This document shows positions 29,958 through 38,288 of a DNA stretch of 38,288 bases, in pieces. Below the pieces are notes generated by a model, which ran no database searches, had not been told where the DNA came from, and saw nothing but the letters and a program-made list of their open reading frames with translations. Position 1 is the stretch's first letter. The number at the start of each line of letters is the position of its first letter. Source of the DNA: Psilocybe azurescens (lineage: Eukaryota; Basidiomycota; Agaricomycetes; Agaricales; Agrocybaceae); assembly GCA_023853785.1 (NCBI GenBank), contig JAJIRX010000270.1, positions 1 through 38,288 on the forward strand, written 5' to 3'. Both the position numbers and the translations under genes were made by a program.

Positions 29958-32607
29958 ATGACACCGTGTCAGGTCGATCAAGGAGGTACAATCCATTTTT
30001 ACGCCTCTCCGCTTGTTCGGCTACTTTATAGATGGCTGATATATAACTTCGAAGGTCATACAAATACGTGTGGAGAAAGGAGTTCGCGATCTCCCATAGG
30101 TAAGATGCCGCCCTGGACACCATCCGCACCCTTCAGACTCGTTCATATCCCCTCATTTCAACATCTATTTGCCCAATTCATAAAGCTTTTCCGGGATTTC
30201 CGCCTGTTGAAGGCAGATCGTCCTCTGTCCACCCCCCCTTTCCCGGTGGACTCGTCATCTCTTTCAGGGATGTTATATGCCGACTCATTGGGGCCATCTA
30301 CGGCATTGCCTATCGAGTGAAATTCGATCGCCAGGAGAGCAAGAAGACCGACTCTCCTGATCAAATTGACAAGGGGGAACTAGCTAACGAAGGAGCCGCC
30401 CGTGGGGAAGACAATAGCGCCCTTCGATCTGAAGAAGTGTTGCCTCTGGGAGGCCAGGACCATCATACGGTCCCTGAAATTCGAAGAACCGTATATGAAG
30501 TCCCGGCGGAAGAAGATCCAACTTCAATCAACACAGAGAGGGATCATTCCGAGGAAAAGGACTCACCTGGAGTGGTGGATGAAGCCCATCGCATGCGAAG
30601 AACCGGAGACGCATACTCTACCCAAGCCGTCCAGGCCACAAGAAGAATCAGGAAGAGAGCGCTCTTGATTGGTGTCCGAAACAACAGCATAGACCCGGTG
30701 AATGTCTATGCAGATAGCGGTCCGAGTAAAGAGCATCGTGATGTACGGGACATGCGGTCACTGCTGGAAGGTGCGTGTATTAGGCGTGAGCAGACCAAGC
30801 AATCACTGACTTTCCCTCTACCTGGTAGATGTGTACGGTTATGATTCAAACGACATCATATTTCTCATGGACGATTGCGACCCGGAACACATTCAGCCCA
30901 CACGGGAAAACATTGTATGTATTCTTGCAGTATACTCAGACGTGTCCGAATCTCATCTCACGTGATACGTCGGCTCCCAGGTTCTACACATCGGAAAACT
31001 CATAGAAGGCGCAAAGGAAACGGACCAGTTCTTCTTTTATTGTACGCATCTCTTCTTATTTTTCGAAGTCGGAGCAGACTTTAAACAAGCCATCTAGTTG
31101 CGGGCCACTCAGAACAAGAGGACACCGACGACAATGAGGAAGAAGATGGGAAGAACGAATGTAAGCTCCGACTTTTGCATTCTTTCGTCTTGATCTGTTA
31201 CTTACGCTTTCATTAGTCATTCTGACTTCTGACGGGAAAAGGATCATGGACGATGTGGGCTACGACACTCTTATTAGCGTGGTATGAAGCTCATAAATCT
31301 ACTCAGGAACTTCGACGACTGCTTGTCGACCCTCTTCCACCAACATGTTCTTTGACTGTACGTAGCCCCCCTCTATCTTCCAAACACGTTGCTTATTTGC
31401 TCCCAGGCGGTCTTAGACTCATGCCACTCCTGTTCGCTTCTTGGTATTAATTTACACTCTTGATGTACTCTTGGGCTACAACTGACTGTTTCGAAGATCT
31501 GCCTCATTTCAGATGTAATCGAGTCTATGTACCATGGCTCAACAGGGGCTAAGGAAAACGGATACAATGTTGGCAAAGAATCGTATGTTTTTCTTTTTTA
31601 TATTTCTTGCAGTCTTACTGATCAGTTTCCCTCTCGTTGAAGAGCGAAAGCTAGACATTGATCGTGAGTGATACATTTTGCCTTGATATGATGGATAGTT
31701 GACTGAAGGATCGCAGTCCACTTCGAGCACCTTGACCTAGATACCAATCTTCCTAATAACCTCCGCCTTAAATCGCCAGCGTTAGGTAGCCCCTCATGGT
31801 CGTCGTGCCACCGAATTTCCTGCCACCGAGCAAGGCATTCTGCCAACAGGCAGACCGAAGCCGATAAGACGACCGCGTATTCTGACGGGGGTTGTCTCGG
31901 AGCCCCTTAACTGTACCTGGCCTGTCCCCGGACTCAGCAAGACATTATTATGCATCGCCAATTTGCTTGTATTGTACTGGTAATTGCAGGAAAGATCCCA
32001 TTTTCACAAGGAGAAACGCTCCCACACCCGACGTCGTAAGTCGCAAGACTACAACTCCTTGTCATATGGACTGGAACTGATAACAACGACTATGTCTTTG
32101 CAGGTTTGTCTGTCGTCTTCAAAGGACAGTCAGCTGACGTGGGTCAGAGATGGCTCTACAATGACTCAGGTGCGTACTGTATGGTCGCTCTTTTGTCTTA
32201 GGATATGAGGCTTACATGGTTGTTTTTGGTAGTTCTTAATCAAGATGCTGAGGGAACAGCCAAAAGGAAGCTGAAAGATATATTGACACTAGTCAGGTAG
32301 TCCCATTTCTTGTCCTAAGCTAGTGCGCCCATGCTTACGCTACGTAGCCACGACATTCACAGAACTTATATAGAAATGCACGATGAATGCCGAGCCTATA
32401 AGAGGCAAGTAAAGAATTGGAAGCCGAAGGAGAAATCTACGAAGAAAAAGTCGGCAAAACGAGGAATTCCAGCCCCTAAAGGTTGAGATTCACAATTTCC
32501 AAGATCCGCAGGTATGTTCCCAACGTTGATACCTTTTACGCTCTGCCATACTTATGGCATGGCACCAGATATCTAGTTTTTGGCCATTAGTAAGTTATTC
32601 GAGTTGA
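29958..32607 (+). CDS. Metacaspase (caspase-fold cysteine protease)
   Basis: Caspase-like peptidase of the fungal metacaspase family, expected to cleave after Arg or Lys. The catalytic domain opens with RKRALLIGV (exon ending 30770), then DSNDIIFLMDD and PTRENI, the FAGHSEQ loop with the catalytic His (exon from 31098), ILTSDGKRIMDD, LRRLLVDPLPPTCSL, and AVLDSCHSCSLL with the catalytic Cys (31407-31443). After a linker come VCLSSSKDSQLTW (32104 on) and FLIKMLREQPKGKL, the small-subunit part. Final exons give VEIHNFQDPQ and ISSFWPLVSYSS, ending in TGA. About 15 short introns. The residues after His and Cys are Ser and Cys, where Gly is usual. The start is uncertain (29958 or 30109), and the intron near 31786-31937 has a weak donor. 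An extra A at 32445-32459 breaks the frame before EEFQPLKVE. An N-terminal hydrophobic segment (VICRLIGAIYGIAY) precedes a charged linker. Confidence 0.85.
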
Positions 32608-33117
32608 AGTCAGGTAGAGTTACAAGTTCTGACGATGCTTCTCATAGGACATGGACAGATTTTTTGAGCCTTGAGTTCCGAATGTTGAATCACTCGGCCG
32701 CGAAAATTCTGGCTACATGCTACCCTACATATATACCTCAGCATTTTGATACCATTCTCCATAGGATGTGAAGCCAGATAAAGGTTACGGCTTCCAATTA
32801 TGGGTCTAATTTATTATAACACTCTGCTTTTCATATGGCTGCCCGCTGGTTTATTTATAGATGTACTTATGTATTTGTATCCTTATAATCCTGTTGTCGC
32901 TGTAACACTCTCTTAACAAATTTGCCGTACATAGTTGTAACTTGTCTCTTGTTCAGTTGTTTTTATTTCTGGTGAATGCGATCACCATGGGAATATACTG
33001 CTGCCGGCCCCGGCTGTCCTCTTTTCTGGCCCCTGTTTGGCTCTTGAGCTTGCTCACCATTATTACTCTCCCTAGCACGACCTTGTTCGACGTCCAGTCC
33101 ACGCTGAAAGGACATAA
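32608..33117. other. Convergent intergenic region
   Basis: Lies between the stop codons of the metacaspase (plus) and the Rossmann protein (minus). AT-rich, with TATTTATAGATGTACTTATG near 32850. The hydrophobic plus-strand ORF at 32942-33280 starts with TTG and lies mostly over the oppositely directed coding exon, so I do not accept it. Confidence 0.5.
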
Positions 33118-34466
33118 TCAATTACTTTGCTGGAAGACCACCTCGACTTCTCGCGGCAATGACTCGAGGAGAGGCAATTTCTTGGATTCCGTCGCTTCCC
33201 ATCCAAGGCGCTTTAATCGTCGTGGAATGCCTCGATGGTTACTAGCGAACAATCTCCAGAAGACTAGCGTTCGAGATTGAGGTGTGGTAAATACAGAGGG
33301 GTGTGCCTCAAAGCAATTCTGGCGCTCACATTCTCCATATGCGTCTGTGATGGAAGGCGGTAATGATACGGATCCGCCCTTTATGTGGACGCCTTTCTCG
33401 AACATGATCTGAAAGAAAAGCCGACGTCAGAATTGTATAGTCTTCTAGGCGAAGTGCTCAGTCATTTACGTCTCCCATAACGGTCGTGATATCGTGGAAG
33501 GTGATGTTTGGCTCATCGCTAACCAGGAAATCTACACGTCGTCGTGGTGTGAAATTTTGAGAGGACTTCCTTTCAGCTTGGCATGTGCCCAAACTCCCAC
33601 AACTAACCTTCGGCGCCTTCATCGGCCTTGCCTGCGATTGCGGCCTCCAGGATCATTAGAATCGCGTTCGCGGCATCCTTGACGTGGATGTTGTTCATGG
33701 AGTTGTGTCCTGGTCCCCATGTTCCTGCATATTTGATGGGCTTCCATGTTTGCAAAAACAAGTCGATGGCTTGTGTCGACTTCTTGATGCCTGGCAATGC
33801 AGAAGGGGTGAGATACACATGCGTTGTCTCAACAATAATAGCTTGTCACCTTCTCCTACGCCAAAAATCCACCCAGGGTAAGCGATGATTGTGCGTACGG
33901 GATTCTCTTTTCTGGTTCCTGCGGCGACGATGAGGCTGTCGCAGTTTAGGTGAGGCGCGTCTGTGGGGACTTGGTCGAGGCTGAATCCTATATCGGTGTA
34001 CTTTGGGATTTTATCTTCTGGAACCAGCTCTCCGCGAGCCTCGTCGTTTAGGATAGCCAGGCCAGATACGTGGATGTACACGGGGGATCGTGTGGCCGGC
34101 TCGCGGATTGTTTTTCTAGGCCTTCGAGGATTGCTGTCCTCGGCCGTGATCGGCTTGTTAGTATTTGTATAGCTTGTACTGTCACTCACCTTTTATGCTT
34201 CCAGGGTGGTCTGAACTGGCACAGTTGATGGTGTACTTTGCTTTTGAAGCTTGTTCTGCGATAATGCTATGATCGTCTAGGGATCCCTTGATGACGGATA
34301 AGTTTGGGTAGATGTTCTGCAGCTTGGCCTCCTTCTCTGGATTAGCGTCTCGCACGAGGCCTACGACGTGGTATTTGATAGAGCTGTTGCTTAGTAGGAC
34401 GAGGAATTGGGACCCTAGGTAGCCGGTTACTCCCAGCATGAAGATGGTGTGCTGTATTTCTGCCAT
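33118..34466 (-). CDS. NmrA-like / NAD-dependent epimerase family protein
   Basis: Atypical short-chain dehydrogenase with an N-terminal Rossmann fold. Six exons: 34466-34190, 34133-33850, 33790-33608, 33531-33470, 33408-33330 and 33263-33118. The dinucleotide-binding loop is MLGVTGYLGSQ. It is followed by VVGLVRDANPEKE, KGSLDDHS, NCASSDHPGS, YIHVSGLAILNDEARGELV, TIIAYPGWIFGVGEG, NSMNNIHVKDAANAILMILE, ITFHDITTVMGD, SLPPSITDAYGE and KRLGWEATESKKLP near the end. Length about 340 residues, as in fungal homologues. One C is missing from the run at 34082-34086 (G on the plus strand), shifting frame just before VYIHVSG; a sequencing error is likely. Substrate and reaction unknown. It could act as a reductase or as a redox-sensing regulator like NmrA. 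Confidence 0.85.
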
Positions 34467-35292
34467 GAACGTTTGAAGAGGTTCCGTGAAGGTAGTATAT
34501 ATGACGGCAGATCAGTTAGAAATCTTATCTGACAGAACTTTCCATCTTTTTATAAGAAGGCGAAGATTATCGATGATTGTCGGCTGCGATGAGAAGAGTG
34601 ACCTGTTATAATTATATCACCGCAATCTGAATGTCTTCTGACATTTGATTGACACTCCGGACACGTTGACTTGAACTAGCCTTATGAATCCTCTCAATCT
34701 ACCAAGGCACTCTACATTCAGTTCGTGGAGAGCAATCAACATTTTCAGAATTATTGAGCAATTGTTTAGTTCAAAAGAGTGTATCGTCTGTGATAAATGA
34801 ACTCGCGGCTATAGTCTGCCATGCACTAATATATTCAAGGCTCAAGGCAATGGTCTGGAAGCTTACCTCCAAACAGCCTTGCCTAGTACATACAAAACTC
34901 GCGAATTCACTTGAGGGAGGTATAGCGCTCAATTGTAAGAATGAAAGGTGAAAGACAGTCGCTCGATCGTAAAATCCCAAAGTCATCTCAGCCACTTCGA
35001 ATCTGGAAAATCACGTTTTTGTCTTTGCAAATCCTTGCTTTTATGATTGAATATGATGTTTCTCCGTGATCTCAGGACGGAGAGTGAGTGGCAGCCTGTG
35101 ACAGATGAATCGATGACCCGCGGCCTATGACTCAAAATTCGACAAAACCGGCGGCAAATCCCGATTTGTTCCGAGAATGCCGTAGTGGGCGCGAAAACAA
35201 AATTGAGGACGAATTAGCTCGGCACCAGAGTCAACTGCAACAATATCGTCGGTTTGGACGGTCTGGTGCTTCCAAACCCCTTCTAGAGGCAT
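34467..35292. other. Divergent intergenic region
   Basis: About 825 bp between the starts of the Rossmann gene (minus) and the PPR gene (plus), so it should hold both promoters. TATATATGACGG about 30 bp upstream of the Rossmann ATG may be its TATA-like element. Open frames at 34754-34995 have no domain content. No gene is accepted. Confidence 0.5.
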
Positions 35293-38288
35293 ATGCTGCC
35301 TCACATTCTCCATAGCACAACTCGCGCCGTCGCGGTTGTTCAGAATCAAACACACACTTAGAAATGTTCTGCAGCTCCAGTCGTCAGGTCCTTCGTCGGG
35401 CTCAGGCTCGAGCTGGGGTAATGGCCCAGGTCCAGGCGGTTCCAAATACAATGCAGGCAGTCGATTTTATGGATATAATGTATGTGACTCATATTTGGCG
35501 ATTATCATCTCTTTTGACTATATTTCTAGAACGCTGGACGGGCAGTGACCCATGCAAATGCAATCACCTCGCACGATGGATTCTCGTCTCAGACAGATGA
35601 GAGCGAGGATCTCACCCACGAAGACCTGTCTTGCCAAGGTCGCAAAAAGGCATCGGATACGCAGCTCGAGCGTTTCCATGGGTGTCTCAGGCCGCGTTGA
35701 GCGTGGTGAGAAGTTGGGCGTTCTCAAAACTGTGCAACTGCACACTCGGGGGAAACAAACATTCGCTCCCGTGGAGACCTTGGCCTCAGCAAAGGAAAGA
35801 CTTCTCGCCGCAGACCCTGTAGATTCAGTGTCTGGTCCCCTCCGTGTTCGCCGAAATTCAACATCTGCGCCGTTGAGTCCCTTACTCACACCATCTGTGC
35901 CAATCCCTCCGGAAGGCGCCAAAGAGCAGACAAAGAGCAATGCCATCCCGTTCAAAAGGAAGAGTATCCCCTTCCCCAGCTCCAGCTTCCCCACCCAATC
36001 TGAATTTGTTGTGCAACTCGAACGTCTCGCAAAAGGTTCCGACGAAGTCGCGGTCGCGGACGTCGTGCGCCATCTGCTCAGGAAAAGCAAGGTTACATTG
36101 GAGGAATTCAATGCAGCGCTGCACGCCATGGTCTCTACTCGTCCCGCTGGGCATCCTCTTTCCAACATCATCAAGCTCTACAACACCATGCTGAGCCAAT
36201 CGGTGGTCCCCAACGTCCAGACATACGAGAATCTGATTCAAGCTCTTCTTGCTCGCGATACGGAAATCCACAAAGCGATAATCTCCCTAGAGATGCGCCA
36301 CAAACAGACACCACTTGTTGGTCGGATGGAGGTTGCGTCGCTGCCCAGTGATCAGGCTAGAATTGTGAAGCTCAAGGAAGAAGACAATTTCCTTCGGCTA
36401 TGTCCCTGTTCGAAGGTGTCCTAGCTATCGGAGCAAGGGATCGTCTTTCACACTCGACTTACGCCAAGCTGCTGGCTTCATGCGCGAATCATACCGACGT
36501 CAATGCTGCTATCCACATCTTTGCACAGATGGAAGCCATCAAGGACATGAAAATCGGCATTAATATCTATCAGTACCTTATCCTGACGTTCTCCAACGCG
36601 AAGAAGATCGAAGAAGCGGAACATATCTTCGAAGCCTTCCTAAGTGCATCGCAGTCGGGCAAGCTCAGGCGCCACCATATCGTGCTTGCCGACGCTGAAC
36701 GCCGGTCGCAGATTCTCGTCTGGAATGTCATGATCGAGGCCTACTTTCGCGCCGAGCAGCCAGACAAAGCCATCGAGCTCGTTGAACGCATGGTCAACTC
36801 TACCGCAGGCGACCAGTTCTTGCCCCATGAAACGCCCATCGCCACTTCGTCCACGTTCACTACTGTTATTGCCGGTTTCCTTCTCGGGCGACCTGCAGTC
36901 GGCTTTGGCATGGTTCAACCAACTTTTGACGCAGGAAAAACTCCTTTGAGTCCCTTTGAAGGTTTGGGCGGCAAGGCTATGCGACCTGACAGTGTTGCCT
37001 GGCACTTGGTGCTTGATGCACTGGCAGCGGAGGGCAATCTCCAGGAACTCAATCGGTTGTACACTATCTACAAGTCTATCGGCGCAGAGGACAATCTCCA
37101 AACGCGACAAATCGATCACATCCTTATTCACCGGGCTAACATGGACAACCTTGAGAAACTCGACGACCAAACGGCTCTGCAAACCCTGCAGTTCTTGTTG
37201 GACGACCTCGCCGATTATGATTCAACACAGGCTAAATGGAACATGAGGATCGACATCTGCAACCAGTTTGTTTCCAGAGGCCATTTGGAGACGCCCTGCG
37301 ATGTGATGGCCACTAGTGTTCTGGAACAGTTCCAGGCAGATAGCAACGGCACTCTCACTCATCAAATTCAGTGGCTGCAGAAAATTTCCAAGGAGTTCAT
37401 CGATCACGTTACTAACGTCATGGCTCAAGGAAAAGGCGAGCTTCCTTTCCTCTCTGCACTGGCACTGGCACGGATGGCACACACTCTCTCGTTGACCAAG
37501 CAGCTCAAGTTCGCACCCCACCTCCTGCACGCATATGGTCGCGCGCGGTTCTTGAACCTACTACCGTTTACCGACCTCAGCCACAATGATTGGGACATCC
37601 TTCTTTCCTATGCAGCGTACTTCGGGCGAATTCGATGAGCGGCAATCCTGAAAACCTTCCCGAGGTTCCGGGTTTGCGTTTAACGGTTTTGTTACCCTGT
37701 TGGACGACATGGCGTCCCAAGGCGTCGAGTTCACCGCGTTCAGGAACGACACCCAGAGGAAGACTCTGGAAGTTCTAGGACATCTTTACAGCGATAAAGA
37801 AACCCGACAGCAGTTCCTCGCGAAATTGGGCCCTTCGTATGCTTTGGCCGGCGAGCAGTACGATCAGCTCACGTACTCTGTCCTCCAGAGCGCGTTGAAC
37901 GAGCTGCGGACGTGGAAAGAATGGAAGGCACCCCCAGTCCCGCGTCCGAGAGCGAGTACTCCAACCTCCGGATCGACCGTTATCACACTCAAGTCGTCGA
38001 TGAAGCCCTGTTCCCGAACACGGGCCGCAAGCAGAAATGGATGCTCTGAAGGGGTACCGCGCTTTGGAGGAGGGCTGAAGCGGGGCGTCGTACCCGTCCG
38101 CTCACGTTCTCCCGCCTCATCGAGGGCCTCGGGCATGCATGCGTCGACAAGGGTCCGCGAGCTGTACGCCATCGCAGGGCATCATCCCACGATCAACGAA
38201 CAGCAGCAATTTGGCGCGTGGGCGCTGATCGAGAGCAGCATGATCGTCGCGCTGGGACACTCGGACTGGCTCGGGCGGCGCATGTTCA
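35293..38288 (+). CDS. Pentatricopeptide-repeat protein, probably mitochondrial (partial at window end)
   Basis: PPR proteins bind organellar RNA for processing or translation. The N-terminus (MLPHILHSTTRAVAVVQNQ) is Arg-containing, lacks acidic residues and fits a mitochondrial presequence. It is followed by a Ser/Gly-rich linker (QSSGPSSGSGSSWGNGPGPG). An intron of 51 nt ends at 35529. PPR-type helix pairs are readable at 36206-36250 (NVQTYENLIQALLAR), 36460-36530 (STYAKLLASC, NAAIHIFAQME), 36715-36790 (ILVWNVMIEAYFRAEQPDKA) and 36995-37070 (DSVAWHLVLDALAAEGNLQE). The gene runs off the right edge with no stop. At least six frame shifts interrupt it (about 35350, 35695, 36390, 37635-37670, 37935 and several in 38040-38150), with coding-quality sequence on both sides each time. 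This fits base-level assembly errors better than decay, but a pseudogene cannot be excluded. Confidence 0.8.

Noticed and set aside
32942..33280. Hydrophobic 112-codon plus-strand ORF
   Set aside because: Begins with TTG and mostly overlaps the oppositely oriented last exon of the Rossmann protein and its 3' flank.
35518..36271. Long minus-strand ORFs inside the PPR gene
   Set aside because: Shadow frames of GC-rich coding DNA; the plus strand carries the PPR-type repeats and the presequence.
1..38288. CRISPR arrays, bacterial operons, riboswitches or a viral insertion
   Set aside because: All convincing genes are spliced eukaryotic genes; the only regular short repeats are the minisatellite and simple CA or TCAA tracts.

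Overview
The window looks like nuclear DNA of an agaricomycete fungus (Basidiomycota). Genes are split by many short GT-AG introns, mostly 45-70 nt, often with CTAAC or TACTAAC-type branch sites. Gene content fits: two CYP63-like cytochromes P450, a metacaspase, an NmrA-like Rossmann protein, class II fructose-bisphosphate aldolase, SEC63 and a mitochondrial-type PPR protein. There are no bacterial-style operons, and no rRNA or tRNA gene was found.

Left half (1-18497): a degenerate tandem array. The same landmark sequence recurs at 1, 7030 and 15688, giving periods of 7029 and 8658 bp. Each full unit holds, left to right: the 3' two-thirds of SEC63 (minus strand), a mosaic of gene relics, a gene for a four-helix membrane protein (plus), a hairpin element, and a small PPR-like gene (minus). 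Only the rightmost SEC63 (15849-18497) has its 5' end with the J domain. The two left copies (163-2016, 7198-8988) stop at the same point and are frameshifted. Unit B differs from unit A by a roughly 2.6 kb inversion bounded by CCACAGAGG inverted repeats, and by about 2.1 kb of extra sequence inside it. Both membrane-protein copies (4344-5195, 13134-13991) are intact, but their upstream DNA is unrelated beyond about 65 bp from the ATG.

Right half (18498-38288): mostly ordinary single genes. Aldolase (19453-20914, plus) has a 6-nt micro-exon. Two P450 paralogues face each other tail to tail (21540-24203 plus, 24334-27097 minus). Then come an unrecognised 163-residue gene (27587-28234, minus), a short inverted-repeat element, a possible C-terminal exon of an unknown gene, a metacaspase (29958-32607, plus), a Rossmann-fold oxidoreductase (33118-34466, minus), and a PPR protein (35293 to the right edge).

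One theme runs through the window. Well-conserved genes (SEC63, aldolase, P450-1, metacaspase, Rossmann protein, PPR) each carry one or more single-base indels, mostly in homopolymers, that break an otherwise clean reading frame. I read most of these as uncorrected assembly errors rather than real mutations. For that reason, exon models are given as spans with the break noted. No dedicated defence, biosynthetic or otherwise novel multi-gene system was recognised; the tandem array with its truncated SEC63 copies is the most unusual structure here.
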